Part shown: piece by piece, positions 1 to 9,734 of the stretch
Position numbering within the stretch: position 1 is the stretch's first letter
How the letters are laid out: each line of letters starts with the position of its first letter
Origin: Pantoea cypripedii
Lineage (GTDB): Bacteria > Pseudomonadota > Gammaproteobacteria > Enterobacterales > Enterobacteriaceae
Length of the DNA: 64,000 nt
Assembly: GCF_002095535.1 (NCBI RefSeq)
Contig: NZ_MLJI01000001.1
Span: 3,730,412-3,794,411 of the forward strand
Direction of reading: 5' to 3'
The notes under the pieces: generated by a model
What the model saw: the letters and a program-made list of their open reading frames with translations, nothing else
Told to the model about the DNA's origin: nothing
Database searches by the model: none
Program-made: the position numbers and the translations under genes

Positions 1-114
1 AAAAAAAACTCTCTCTGGCCCATTTAGAAATCTAAAAAAATGGTAGTGATAGAACATGACACTTATTGCAGCAAGTCCACGCAGTCCTGTCAGCGAACGG
101 ATTTCATTTTTCAT
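1..114 (-). CDS. Acyltransferase 3 family protein, N-terminal fragment cut by the window edge
   Basis: The reverse strand from 114 to 1 is open and gives 38 residues beginning MKNEIRSLTGLRGLAAIS, followed by VMFYHYHFF. The RSLTGLRGLAA motif, then a hydrophobic helix with YHY, is the typical start of acyltransferase-3 (OafA/NodX-like) membrane proteins, which move acyl groups onto sugars of O-antigen, exopolysaccharide or glycans. A ribosome site (AGAGGT) lies about seven bases before the ATG. The rest of the gene is outside the window, so intactness and substrate cannot be judged. The first eight bases of the window are a run of A. Confidence 0.7.
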   Translation of the reverse strand, partial: MKNEIRSLTGLRGLAAISVMFYHYHFFRFLNGPERVFF

Positions 115-1527
115 AAATGACCTCTACATTTGAAATAAATTATTGTTTATGACATCTTTTACTCGTAAGTGGGATCTATGTATAAAATTATTTAAATTTT
201 TAATTAACTAGTACAACCAAAAATTTCTACGTCAGAGAACCAAGGATACTGGGCTGAATTGTTAATTCATTACTCAGTGTACCTATGGGCTGCCATAGCG
301 TCAGATAGTTCAGAATGGAATGTGTCTTCTCCTTATTGTAGTGCTGGCGCTAACCTTCAATGAGAGCATGAGTTAAAAGCCTGTTGCAGAACCATTCCAT
401 CGACAGGGATTCATCCCAGAATTTTCTATTAAAGCTTATACTGGTGTCATACTGTCAGGGTTTACCAAGTTTAATCAGCTTGTTTTCCTGTGTCTCGCCG
501 CAGACCATTGCAGCAGTTGGAGGCTGACGAATTCTGGACTTTAACTCTGCGTAGATATTGAAGCGAACAGTGTAGGCTGACCAGAAATAGATATACAGGT
601 CAGACTGGTGGCACATTGTCAGGATTATAAAGTTATCTTTCATCTGCCATCCTTACGCGTAGTACAAACTGATACGAGAGGCATCCATCAGAGCACAAGC
701 TCTGCATTTACATACTACATACGACACGGAAAAGTTGTGCCATGCGTGAGTCAAGAAGGGACCTATTTCGCCTGGCGTATTTATGTTTATCTCTTTCATG
801 ACCGCAATCTTAGGCTTGCTATCCACTAAACCCTCCGCTACCTGACGTTATCAACCTCAGCCATTTTATTTCGTTCATTCACATATTAATGCGTAGCGAG
901 TAACCGCGATCTCAACATTCCTCTTGACGATTACGGCCATGGTGTCTTTATTACTTTCACAGTAGTTTGATACAACTAATGCATCGTTGTATCGTGTTTT
1001 CATCATATGATTTCCCCCAATTTGTGATATTACTGAAAGCCTCGGTGTACAGAAGTCGACGAACAGAGTCCCGTCTAAGTCAATGTATTCCACTGGCATC
1101 CAGTACGAAGCACAAAAAAATGACATCCATAGCATCCCGGTCATCCGCACGTTTTCGGTGCCTTCCCTGTGGGTGGTGAGTTTTATGTCCGCGAATAAGC
1201 GGAGCTATCTTTCCCAGAACTCATAACTAATCCTCCACTTGCTGTAAGCAATGCTACATGACTTGAATTCTAACAATTCCTATTGGGATAGGTTCTTTAG
1301 AGACAAAAGTAGTTCGGATATAGCTGAACAAGCTCATCTTCATCATATAATAGAAATAGATTTAGTTGTGTCCATAGTTCTAATGACATACATTCAAAAG
1401 TATAGGCGCTATTCTGTATAAATAAAAAACCAATGAAGGAGCCCTTGATTTAATAGAAGATAAGATCCTTAATTAAAAACACCATCATTTCAACAGTGTT
1501 ATGACTTAATTAAATGAAGGACGTGCC
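115..1527. other. AT-rich stretch without a supportable gene
   Basis: About 1.4 kb. Only short open frames under 95 codons occur, on both strands, overlapping one another, without ribosome sites or recognisable motifs. The base composition and broken frames fit decayed island DNA. The part just before 1528 is the presumed promoter region of the cupin gene. Confidence 0.5.
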
Positions 1528-2052
1528 ATGTCAAATATCACATTGAAAAAGCCCACCCCCAAAATATTAACACCAAATGAAGGAGAGCAATTAACAAGAC
1601 GTTGGGGATATCCATTAACAATCAAAATCGATCCTGTTACAACAGGAACGCCAACATTTTCTATCGGGACAGAGGACATATCACCGGGCAAACAAATCCC
1701 GCCACATTGGCATCCTACAAGTGAAGAAGTAGTCATTGTTTTATCTGGAACTCTTTACGGTTTTCTGGATGGTAAATATGCTGAGCTTGGACCCGGTAGT
1801 ATGGTATATGCTCCGATAAACACCGTGATGGGTTTTGAAAATAGAACAAATGAAATAGCAACTATTGTTTGGATTTTTTCTAAACCGGGTTTTGAACAGT
1901 ATGTACGAGCTACTTCGGTTCCAGCTGGCCAAGAAGTAGTACCAATGACAAAAGAAGAGCTTGATGCCGTTAGGGTTAAATATAAAGACTACATTGAGCT
2001 TGATGGTGGTGATTTGTTACAATACCCAGAAAACATTGCATCGACCGACTAA
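1528..2052 (+). CDS. Cupin-domain protein
   Basis: A 174-residue protein with one cupin barrel. Motif 1 is seen as HWHPTSEEVVIVLSG (two His, Glu, Gly). In motif 2 (LGPGSMVYAPINTVMGFEN) the usual third metal-binding His appears to be Met, so metal binding may be weakened or changed. No signal peptide; probably cytoplasmic. Small one-barrel cupins of this kind act as dioxygenases, isomerases or ligand sensors, and the sequence does not decide which. A good ribosome site (AAGGACG) precedes the ATG. It stands alone in AT-rich DNA with IS remnants downstream and is probably horizontally acquired with the island. Confidence 0.7.
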   Translation: MSNITLKKPTPKILTPNEGEQLTRRWGYPLTIKIDPVTTGTPTFSIGTEDISPGKQIPPHWHPTSEEVVIVLSGTLYGFLDGKYAELGPGSMVYAPINTVMGFENRTNEIATIVWIFSKPGFEQYVRATSVPAGQEVVPMTKEELDAVRVKYKDYIELDGGDLLQYPENIASTD

Positions 2053-2369
2053 TAAGTTCATTACTAGATCATTATCTTTTACTTACTGAACTGCCTCCAA
2101 TTAAACAATGATAAATTTGTTTTTTTAGAGGCGGTTATATGTAGAATTCTTTACTGAGGCATTAAACACTAAAAATAAACACATTGAAATAAGTATAATT
2201 TATTGATATTTTAAATTTATAGATAAAGTTTTTTCGATGAAAATTCTGATGGTTTTCTCATGAAACTCTACAGAGAGTAAAAAAAGATGGTTTTATAATT
2301 TAACCTGTTTTAGTTCCATATTATTTTTGAGCTTTCAGACTTTATCCATATTACAGGCTGGTAACAGTT

Positions 2370-2443
2370 CTGATGTCAGATTATTCATGCTTCATGATAC
2401 CGCTCGTTGTTGTATTTCCTCAGCCAGTATTTCCGGTTAAACC
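2370..2443 (-). mobile_element. IS3-family transposase C-terminal remnant
   Basis: The reverse strand reads FNRKYWLRKYNNERYHEA and then stop, the usual end of an IS3-family integrase-type transposase (W..KYN..R.H.A). It is cut exactly where the IS1 remnant begins at 2444, suggesting that IS1 inserted into an older IS3-type copy. Confidence 0.6.
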
Positions 2444-2781
2444 GGGTAATGATTCCAACTTACTGATAATTATTTATCTTTAGGTAATACCTGATAACCT
2501 TATCATACATTTCCGTCGATTTCGAAAACAACAGCGACTTCCTGCCTAGTCTTGCCAAGAACCGTCTCAGATTCAGATTATTGCCGCTCTAAACGCTTAG
2601 TGTGACGCTTGCTGATAACGTGCAGTTTCCTCCTCCGGCGTGATTCATATAGCAGCCACTCATCCGCTATTCATACCACGCCTTCAGACTCTGAACAGGA
2701 AGGGCAGCAGAGGGAAATGGAAGCCACAAGAGCATCTCAAAGCATTATCATGAATTAAATCAATGAGTTGATAGCGTTACC
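2444..2781 (-). mobile_element. Degraded, internally deleted IS1 element
   Basis: Both IS1 ends can be recognised. At 2444 the sequence reads GGTAATGATTCCAACTTACT, like the IS1 right end. At about 2700-2781 it runs in reverse from the start of insA to the left inverted repeat, ending GCGTTACC. Between them lies part of insB in reverse (the ISKRYTQRIER and KSLSFSKS region), with stops and a large deletion joining insB to the left end. No functional transposase remains. The outer end runs into the 3' end of the MFS gene. Confidence 0.75.
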
Positions 2782-4171
2782 AACTTTTGCGTAATAGATG
2801 ATTTCTTTTTGAAATTGAACCTGAAATAATCAACAGAATAGCTATTAGAATCAATTCTATTGCAAAAGCATCTCTTATTTTATCGCTGGTATTACTGGAC
2901 GAAATCCAAAAGAACACCCCTCCAACAACAGCAACAGATAGTGCCCCACTTATTTGAAGTGTTGAATTAACAAGGCCTGCAGCTAGACCAGCATATTTAA
3001 CATCTACTTGCTCAACGGTTAACTTTACTATAGCTGGCAATGCAAGTCCCTGGCCAAAACCTAAGGTAAAAAGAGGAATGAAAAATAAATAATGAAATCC
3101 TGTGCATACAATAATAGATATTGTTATTAGCGACAAACCCTCTATATAGGTTCCTAAAGTAAATGTATTATTTCCAAAGTAGCGGCTAATTCCAGGGTTT
3201 AAAAATGGGCCTATCAGACATCCAATTCCCAAAGGTAAAATTCCAATACTGTTATCCATAGGTCCAAAGCCTAATACAGATTGTTGATATATTGAAAATG
3301 TGAGAAAAAATGGCATGATGCTAAAAAATAAGCAAGTAGATAACAAGCATCTACAAAGGCCTTTATTTTTAAAAATTGAAGGGACCACTAATGATGAACT
3401 TCCTTTTTTTCTAGTATCTTTTTCATACTTCCAGAATATCCACAATATTAAGAAGCTCAATAAAAATAGAAAAATACACCAAAGAGGAAAACCTTGTTCA
3501 CGCCCTTCTATTAATGGTATAATCAGTGCTGTCAATCCTGTAATCAAAATGAAAGCTCCTTTCATATCTATGCCATGAGTATTTAATTGTTTATTTTCAT
3601 CAATAAAAAACAAAGCAGCTGGTAAAGCAATGATTATGATTGGTATATTAATGATAAATATACTTCTCCAGCCAAGATCCAATAAATTAATATCTATAAG
3701 AACTCCACCAAGAGCTTGCCCTATAGCAGAAGCCAAGCCCACAGTAGCCCCATAAATAACCATAGCTCTCGTCCTATCCTTATCATGGAAAATAATTCGT
3801 ATTATGGCTAGAGATTGGGGAGCCATTATTGCCGCAAATATACCTTGCAACAATCGACCAAAAACTAATGTAAAAGAGTTTATAGCAAATCCACTTATCG
3901 CAGACGCTAAACCAAAACCAATCAATCCCACAATGAAAATTAATTTTCGCCCATAAATATCACCAAGTCGCCCACCGAATACTAATGTTACTGCATAAGA
4001 AATAGCATATATAGATACTATTAATTGTGTCACAGCTGATGAAGTATCTAACCCTTTTTGAATTTCGGGAATAGCAATATTAACGATAAAAAAGTCTAAA
4101 GGTGGAAGAAGTGTTCCTGTTAAAAGGATGATGAGAGTCAACCATTTATTGGATTCCTTTTTATCAATCAT
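2777..4171 (-). CDS. MFS drug-efflux transporter, DHA2 (14-TM) family
   Basis: About 464 residues with many hydrophobic helices, a typical EmrB/QacA-type proton antiporter of the inner membrane. The loop 2-3 motif (GGRLGDIYGRKLIF) and the acidic first helix (LLPPLDFFIVNIAIPEIQ) are present. An upstream ATG at 4207 is possible, but the ATG at 4171 has AAGG about nine bases before it and overlaps the end of the tetR-type gene by 8 bp, suggesting translational coupling. The last residues and the stop codon are supplied by the end of the IS1 remnant, so the original C-terminus may have been altered. Substrate unknown; the adjoining TetR gene suggests a drug or plant compound. Confidence 0.85.
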   Translation of the reverse strand: MIDKKESNKWLTLIILLTGTLLPPLDFFIVNIAIPEIQKGLDTSSAVTQLIVSIYAISYAVTLVFGGRLGDIYGRKLIFIVGLIGFGLASAISGFAINSFTLVFGRLLQGIFAAIMAPQSLAIIRIIFHDKDRTRAMVIYGATVGLASAIGQALGGVLIDINLLDLGWRSIFIINIPIIIIALPAALFFIDENKQLNTHGIDMKGAFILITGLTALIIPLIEGREQGFPLWCIFLFLLSFLILWIFWKYEKDTRKKGSSSLVVPSIFKNKGLCRCLLSTCLFFSIMPFFLTFSIYQQSVLGFGPMDNSIGILPLGIGCLIGPFLNPGISRYFGNNTFTLGTYIEGLSLITISIIVCTGFHYLFFIPLFTLGFGQGLALPAIVKLTVEQVDVKYAGLAAGLVNSTLQISGALSVAVVGGVFFWISSSNTSDKIRDAFAIELILIAILLIISGSISKRNHLLRKSW

Positions 4172-4796
4172 TTGCTTGCCTTGATTTTTCTGTTTTATAA
4201 TAATCAAACAATCTGATCAAATCTTTAATTGAATCCATAATATTATGTGCTGGTACCCCATCTCTAGCTTGCGTCGTAACTCCGGTTAAAAAGGTATGGA
4301 ACACAAGTGATAGAGCATTTTCATCAGTGTTTATTTTAAACTCTTTGTTTGCTATTCCTCTTCTGATACAGAGTAAGGAGCTCCTTCTGTTGGCATCGCG
4401 GATAGTACTAAGTAAGTTACGAACATCTAAATTGACCTGAGAACAGGTATTTGCAGATAGCACCAATAAACACCCCTTGGGATGTTCCTGATCTGTTTGC
4501 ATTTTTGCAGATGCATATAATATTTCTTCTATAGATTTGCTCGATGACAATGATTCATCGTTCAGATAATTAGTTTTCCTAGAATATAATGTCATATATC
4601 TAGAAATAATCTCTCTAAATAAGTATTCCTTTGATTTAAAAGCAGCATAAAAACTTGGAGCGCTAATGCCACCACCTATCTGTGATGTTAATAGATTAAG
4701 TGTTGTTGAATCATATCCATACTGCCAAAATAGGTACATTGAGTCTGTAACTGCTTGTTCGCGATCAAAAGAACATGGTCTGCCAGTCTTAGCCAT
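4164..4796 (-). CDS. TetR/AcrR-family transcriptional regulator
   Basis: A 210-residue protein with an N-terminal HTH (residues about 9-55, ending SAPSFYAAFKSKEYLFREII, the usual TetR recognition helix and its follow-on). The C-terminal ligand-binding half is not diagnostic. Ribosome site AAAAGGCGAC before the ATG. It is the first gene of a two-gene operon with the MFS exporter, the standard layout of a ligand-relieved repressor controlling its own pump. The AT-rich region upstream of 4796 would hold the operator, but I see no clean palindrome. Confidence 0.88.
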   Translation of the reverse strand: MAKTGRPCSFDREQAVTDSMYLFWQYGYDSTTLNLLTSQIGGGISAPSFYAAFKSKEYLFREIISRYMTLYSRKTNYLNDESLSSSKSIEEILYASAKMQTDQEHPKGCLLVLSANTCSQVNLDVRNLLSTIRDANRRSSLLCIRRGIANKEFKINTDENALSLVFHTFLTGVTTQARDGVPAHNIMDSIKDLIRLFDYYKTEKSRQAND

Positions 4797-5542
4797 AGTT
4801 GTCGCCTTTTAATATTTATAATACTTTAATAATACACGCTACAGAAGTACTTGACTATATATTTCCATTATATAATGTATTAGTATATACGTATGATACA
4901 TCAAGTTGCAGGTGTGTTAGCTTTCCTTGCCCGAAGCTATCGGGATTTATCATGTCGCCACCTTCCTGCAACTCTAATTATTTAGGATATATGATGTGAG
5001 AATCTTTTCTGATTTCCATTTCCAGGAGCTATTGATTTTTCTTATAGTTAAACCAGCGGATTTCATTTTGCCTAATTTGACAATGTCTTCTTATCATATA
5101 CTTATTAGGAACTTGTTGGAATATAACCCTTTTAATTTTCTTTTTTGATATGTCTATTTTTTCCCAGTTTGTAAAAGTGAAAGTTTTTTTAGAATTGAAT
5201 AAAACATCTATTTATATTCCCCCTCGGTATAAGTTTGTTTGTAACGCCCTATGATTTCACTCTGTTACAAAAAATATATCTTTTTTTCTATTAATTACCA
5301 CTAAAATAACTTATAGCAAACTATACTTTATGGAATCCAGAAGGTTTTTTATTCCTTTTTTCTTTGCCATCTTAAACTAATTTATTTTTTTGGTTCAAAG
5401 TGCCGTGTTAACCAGAACAAGAAATCGTTTTAAATTGCAGAGTTGATTGCTCCATATCATTTTATCATTAAATAATCTGGGTTAATTATCAATCAGCAAT
5501 TAACGTGTGTAATAAAACTTTATTATTGCTTAAGGAGAAGTC
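4797..5542. other. AT-rich intergenic region between tetR-type and luxR-type genes
   Basis: 746 bp, strongly AT-rich, with divergent promoters expected at both ends. No frame with a ribosome site and convincing protein is seen. The last bases carry the AAGGAGAAGTC ribosome site of the downstream regulator. Confidence 0.5.
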
Positions 5543-6316
5543 ATGATTTCCAAGAAAATAAAAAATCTAATATTACCTCCAAGTTCATGTGGGGTTCTGT
5601 TTCAAAGAGAATTAAATACCCATTTTGGCGAAACGCTTTTAACCTTGGCTAAACAATTTGAAAATGTAGAGGAGATTTTTGGATTTATTATATCTGATGG
5701 AAAAATAAATCCTCTGGTTTTGTCCAGTATACGCGATGATTCCTTTCAAAGAGTTTCGATATATCTGGATAAATATTCAGAGCATGACCAAGCCATAACT
5801 GATATTTTTTTGGTAAGAAATAATTCTGGCTATATTAAGATAGTCCCATCACAATCTATACTTGATAAGGAATATAGATTATCATGTTTTGATTCCTGTG
5901 GGTTTACGGATAAGATTACTTGTTTATGGCGAGGTGATGAAACATTCCTTGTTCTAAATTTTTACCGTAGTGGTATTAATTCTTTATACAACTTAAAAGA
6001 TGAATTCATCACATTTTGTCAAATTTCCTTATCCGCTTTATGGTTTAAATCTAATACTCTTGATTCATTTGTCGATAATTTTGATAACAACTCACCTTGC
6101 AATCTTATTAAGAAAAGATTAAAAGATAAATTTCCAAAATTAAGCCAAAGAGAAAGAGAGGTGATAACTTTAACACTCCTCGGTGATAAGGCAGATAAAA
6201 TTTCACTAAAGTTGAATATCAGCAGATCCACCGTTCTCACTTATAGAAATCGTGCTTATCAACGGTATAATTTTACAACAGCAAATGACTTTCTACGTTT
6301 TATTATTTATTCATAG
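5543..6316 (+). CDS. LuxR-type HTH transcriptional regulator (orphan)
   Basis: 257 residues. The last 65 or so form a clear LuxR/FixJ HTH: FPKLSQREREVITLTLLGDKADKISLKLNISRSTVLTYRNRAYQRY, split here only for display. The N-terminal 190 residues match neither a receiver domain (no Asp pocket) nor the acyl-homoserine-lactone domain (no W-Y-D-P-W-G pattern), so the signal is unknown. An excellent ribosome site, AAGGAGAAGTC, precedes the ATG. The gene is AT-rich and monocistronic, flanked by unrelated genes, as expected for imported island DNA. Confidence 0.8.
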   Translation: MISKKIKNLILPPSSCGVLFQRELNTHFGETLLTLAKQFENVEEIFGFIISDGKINPLVLSSIRDDSFQRVSIYLDKYSEHDQAITDIFLVRNNSGYIKIVPSQSILDKEYRLSCFDSCGFTDKITCLWRGDETFLVLNFYRSGINSLYNLKDEFITFCQISLSALWFKSNTLDSFVDNFDNNSPCNLIKKRLKDKFPKLSQREREVITLTLLGDKADKISLKLNISRSTVLTYRNRAYQRYNFTTANDFLRFIIYS

Positions 6317-6657
6317 TTTTATGAATTCGATTATACTTTAATTTTTATCATTACTGGTAAGCTGCACTAATGTTGAGGTATAAAGAAATATTATTTCATT
6401 ATGATAATGATTACCCTAGCCTGAGGCACACTAACAGAATGTTCCACTTTGAGTGGCTGCTATCATTCGAAATATTACTCTATTGGTATCGATCTTGGCA
6501 GCTACTCCTTCTACATTCATTGTTAAGACAAATCGGGAAGAGAGCTTTTACATTAAGATTTCATGAATATAAGGCTAATGAACTCTTTAGAAAGATGTCC
6601 ATTGGCCACTGTACTTCGGAATCCAAACTGCCCAACTTCTAAATAGCATTTGGCCCT
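6317..6657. other. Intergenic region without a supported gene
   Basis: 341 bp. A 90-codon frame (6370-6642) is open but has no ribosome site, a low-complexity aromatic and basic composition and no family resemblance. I do not call it a gene. Confidence 0.4.
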
Positions 6658-7410
6658 TCAACGTCCCCCTGTAACAGGGATCACCGCTCCGGTAACGTAA
6701 GTGGCCTGTGGTGATAATAGCCAAGCGACAACATCTGCAACTTCATCTGGTGAGCCTACTCGCCCCAAGGGAACCGATTTTTTTGCTATCTCGAATGCTT
6801 CAGGAGAAGCCATCCGGGTATCAATAATTCCTGGAGCAATAGCGTTGACCCGTATACCTTCACGACCAACTTCATTAGCAAGGCCACGAGTAAAGCTATC
6901 TACTGCACCTTTACTTGCTGCATATGAGGCTAAACCAGGCAGGCCACCTAAACGAGCAGCTGCAGAAGAGGTAAATACAATACATCCGCCTAAACCTCCG
7001 TGGAGTGTAGATAAACGGCGAACTGCTTCACCAGCGCAAAGCATCAGTCCTATCACATTTATGGAAAAAAGATGTTCAAGATTATGTGCTGTTTGTTCAT
7101 CGGTTCTCACGAAATCTCCTTGTATACCCGCATTACCAACAAAAGCGGTTAATTTACCGAGTTTTTTCTCGATATCAGAAAATAATCGTGGGATTTCTTT
7201 ATATATACCTATATCTGCCTTGAAAGACATAGCATGCCCCCCAGCCAATGATATTTCCTTTAAGATGGATTCAGCTTCATCACCGCTATTTGCATAGTTA
7301 ATCGCTACGTTAAATCCTTGTTTTGACAACTTAATACTTATAGCTCGCCCAATACCCCTTGTACCACCGGTGACAAGTACAGTTCCCTTGTTAGGACCAA
7401 TTTTACTCAT
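6658..7410 (-). CDS. SDR-family NAD(P)-dependent oxidoreductase (FabG-like)
   Basis: 250 residues from the ATG at 7410, which has GGAG eight bases upstream; an in-frame start at 7458 lacks one. Classical short-chain dehydrogenase: TGGTRGIG cofactor motif at residues 14-21, NAG at 93-95, catalytic Ser about 148, Tyr163 and Lys167 (SYAASK), and the usual PG...T after the active site. Closest in kind to 3-oxoacyl-ACP reductase or sugar dehydrogenases; substrate not determinable. Cytoplasmic. Located between a decayed IS1 and AT-rich DNA; no operon partners. Confidence 0.88.
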   Translation of the reverse strand: MSKIGPNKGTVLVTGGTRGIGRAISIKLSKQGFNVAINYANSGDEAESILKEISLAGGHAMSFKADIGIYKEIPRLFSDIEKKLGKLTAFVGNAGIQGDFVRTDEQTAHNLEHLFSINVIGLMLCAGEAVRRLSTLHGGLGGCIVFTSSAAARLGGLPGLASYAASKGAVDSFTRGLANEVGREGIRVNAIAPGIIDTRMASPEAFEIAKKSVPLGRVGSPDEVADVVAWLLSPQATYVTGAVIPVTGGR

Positions 7411-7598
7411 GAAAATCTCCAAATAAATCATCAGGAATCGTATATAAGGCCGGTTCAATGAATATTGAACCGCTTTATCCAGACAGCTTTTGTATCTAAA
7501 ATAACGTTGCCCGCTGGCGGTGGTATTCTTTCGGCGAGAGGGATCACGCTAATAATTAGTTGAATGTAATGTATAACGCTTGCTTTTGAAGTTCACTC

Positions 7599-7871
7599 AT
7601 GGCCAACGTTACCGTTTCTTGCCCCCGGTGTCAGTCCGCTCTGGTTTATCGTCATGGGCTGAACCCGAAAAGGCACGGCAGGTCCCGCTGCCGTAACTGT
7701 CACCATGTCTTTCAGCTCACTTACGCTTATGAAGCCCGCAAACCCGGAGCTAAAGAGCAGATCACCGAAATGGCTTTCAACGGTACCAGGGTTCGCGATA
7801 CCACCAGAACACTGAAAGTCGGTATCAGCACCACCCCCCGGACTTTAAATAGCTCTCCCCACGACAGGTAA
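7599..7871 (+). CDS. insA: IS1-family InsA-like protein
   Basis: A 90-residue protein, the right size for InsA, the zinc-finger/HTH DNA-binding protein that represses and supports IS1 transposition. Visible: CPRCQSAL...CRNCHHVF zinc-finger cysteines (residues about 8-11 and 32-35) and the KPGAKEQITEMAFNGTRVRDTTRTLKV part typical of the HTH. The last 15 residues diverge, possibly after a small indel. In active IS1 a -1 frameshift joins InsA to InsB; here insB is broken, so the element is dead. Confidence 0.7.
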   Translation: MANVTVSCPRCQSALVYRHGLNPKRHGRSRCRNCHHVFQLTYAYEARKPGAKEQITEMAFNGTRVRDTTRTLKVGISTTPRTLNSSPHDR

Positions 7872-7878
7872 CGTCATT

Positions 7879-8308
7879 TCCGGTAGCCCATGCGGATGTA
7901 GCGCTTATCTGTGAACTCGACGAACAATGGAGCTTTATCGGCAGCAAGACCCGCCAGCACTGGCTTGGTTTGCGTACACACGAAAACGGGTGGCGTGCTG
8001 GCTGACACTTTTTGGCCACGTACCGAAAAACCTGTCGTCAATTATTGGCACTGCTCACACCTTTTAACATTGGAATGCTGACCATGGATGACTGGGCAGC
8101 TATGTCAGAGCGCTTCCGAAGGAGAAGCATCTGACCGGTAAGATTTTTACTCTGCGCATTGAGCGCAACAATCTGACGCTCAGAACCCGAATCAAGCGAC
8201 TGGCCCGTAAAACCATCTACTTTTCACGCTTTGTTGAGCTTCATTAAAAAATCATCGAAGCCTTCGTCGGAAAACACAGGTGCTACTTTTTTGAGTCCAT
8301 TTGGAACT
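7879..8308 (+). pseudogene. insB: Broken insB transposase of the IS1-family element
   Basis: In shifting frames the forward strand reads ADVALICELDEQWSFIGSKT, RQHWLG, LLALLTPFNIGMLT, DDW, and RIERNNLTLRTRIKRLARK, TIYFSRFVELH, all characteristic of IS1-family InsB (DDE catalytic domain). At least two frameshifts and several stops interrupt it, including a stop after VELH. Non-functional. Confidence 0.75.
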
Positions 8309-8375
8309 GATTAGTACCTTATATTGAGAACGGCAGTCTTTGCAAGCACTATGTGGTAAAAATATCAACTGTGGC

Positions 8376-8424
8376 TTGTGGTTCCCCCTGAATCGCCAGG
8401 CAACTGATATCACTTAAATAAGAG
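8376..8424 (+). repeat. IS2-like left-end fragment
   Basis: The stretch containing CCCCCTGAATCGCCAGGCAA and then ATATCACTTAAATAAG closely resembles the left terminal repeat and promoter region of IS2 (remembered, not aligned). It lies about 50 bp from the opposite (right) end of the IS2-like copy at 8476, so it comes from another or a rearranged copy. Confidence 0.55.
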
Positions 8425-8521
8425 CCAATAGTGGACAGACCCCTAAGTGAGTAAACGCCCCCAACCAGAGGTGACTTGGATTGGCTCCTATATTTCCAGA
8501 CACCTTTTATCACTTAACCCA

Positions 8522-9215
8522 TTACTGGTACGCCTCCACACGGTTCTTTGCTGCCGTTAACCCGTCTGGTTTGGGCATGATACTGATGTGGTCACGCTTC
8601 ATCGGTTTGACGAAGCTCTCTGCTATTCCGTTACTCTCAGGTTTTCGCACCCCCGTGTTTTTCGGTTCAAGTCCCACCATCCGGGTGAACTGCCGTGTTT
8701 CATGCGCCCGGTAGCAGGAACCGTTACCCGTCAGCCACTCCACCGGCGACGCCGGAAGGCCGCTGCCGAAGTGAAGCTCCACTGCTCACAGCATGACGTC
8801 CTTCACCTTTTCGCTGTCGAAGCCGCCCGTGCTGGCTGCCTAGTGCAGCGCTTCACGATCGCAGCAATCCAGCACGAACGTGACACGAAGTTTTTCGCTG
8901 TTATCACAGAGGAACTCGACCCCGTCAGAGCACCACCGCTGGTTGCTTTCCCTCACGGCCACTCTGCCGGTATGCGCCCGTTTCGATGGTAGTAAGGCGG
9001 GTTTACGCTTAAGAAGTAGTGCATTTGGCGTCTGATCTGGTAAACACGTTTGGCGTTGTTCGCTGCCACTCCATCAAGTTCGGTCTGTCTGCAAAGTAGA
9101 GCCCACACCCGGCGATAACCATATGTGGGCAGCTTTCCTATTGCATGGTATATACGGGCAAGCACATCCATATCATCATTGCGACGGCTGCGGCGGCCAT
9201 CCTTACAGTCATCGG
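8522..9215 (-). pseudogene. insD: IS2-like OrfB (InsD) transposase, frameshifted
   Basis: In different reverse frames: [20 protein letters not shown] and VWALLCRQ at the N-terminal side; then [31 protein letters not shown] and [19 protein letters not shown], the integrase catalytic core with the D and E region of IS2 InsD. Several frame changes separate these blocks and the 3' end is missing. In IS2 this protein is made as an OrfAB fusion by programmed frameshifting; here it cannot be. Confidence 0.75.
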
Positions 9216-9295
9216 TTCGTCTGAGAATGACGCGACACCCGGAGGCAACGGCTGGCGAAGCTTACTCCCCATCCCGGGCAATAAGGGCGCATGCG

Positions 9296-9620
9296 CTATC
9301 CACTTTTTTGCACGTCCATATTCGACTGCATCTTTAAGGTGTTCGTTCTCCATCGTTTTCTTGCCGAGCAGGCGCCGGGGTTCTTTATTTTCATCATGGC
9401 GGCAGCAAGTTCAGAGGCCGGAACAATCTGTTCGCCAGAGACAACGGCTGTCAGGCTGCCTTCCTGATACTGCTTGCGCCAGAGGAACAACTGGCTGGCC
9501 GCAACACCATGCTGGCGGGCAACCATTGATACACTCATTCCGGGTTCAAAGCTTTGCTGAACAATGGCGATTTTTCCTTGTGCTGTACGTCTTCTACGGC
9601 TCTCAAGCCCTTAAACATAG
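9296..9620 (-). pseudogene. insC: IS2-like OrfA (InsC), frameshifted
   Basis: Reverse frames give [40 protein letters not shown] and [20 protein letters not shown], the HTH and leucine-zipper region of IS2 InsC. A frame change follows, and [28 protein letters not shown] continues the zipper from a neighbouring frame (about 9260-9353). The start is also displaced. Non-functional. Confidence 0.75.
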
Positions 9621-9734
9621 CTCTATGCCTATGTCTTACCGGTGAAGTGTCCGGTTTAAATAGGGGCTATTACACAGATCGAATACATCCATGTATCCAA
9701 TGTGAAATGCCGCCGAAGCAGTTGACAGGGGAAA

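Larger units (their letters stand above)
7540..8320 (+). mobile_element. Degenerate IS1-family element (second, distinct copy)
   Basis: A diverged IS1-family copy in forward orientation. An intact-looking insA frame is followed by an insB with stops and frameshifts. Ends are approximate: a weak left-end resemblance near 7540 and a right-end resemblance before about 8320. It differs strongly from the IS1 remnant at 2444-2781, so the two are separate acquisitions. Confidence 0.7.
8476..9650 (-). mobile_element. Decayed IS2-like element (IS3 family)
   Basis: The right end is recognisable at 8476-8520 (CTATATTTCCAGACACC followed by TTATCACTTAACCC). Reading in reverse, the remains of orfB lie from about 8522 to 9215 and those of orfA from about 9296 to 9620. 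Both are frameshifted. The left end near 9650 is not clear. Confidence 0.75.

Noticed and set aside
4799..4999. 66-codon frame in the AT-rich spacer
   Set aside because: Begins next to the tetR-type start without a ribosome site; likely chance.
6370..6642. A 90-codon forward frame
   Set aside because: No ribosome site, odd composition and no resemblance to a family.
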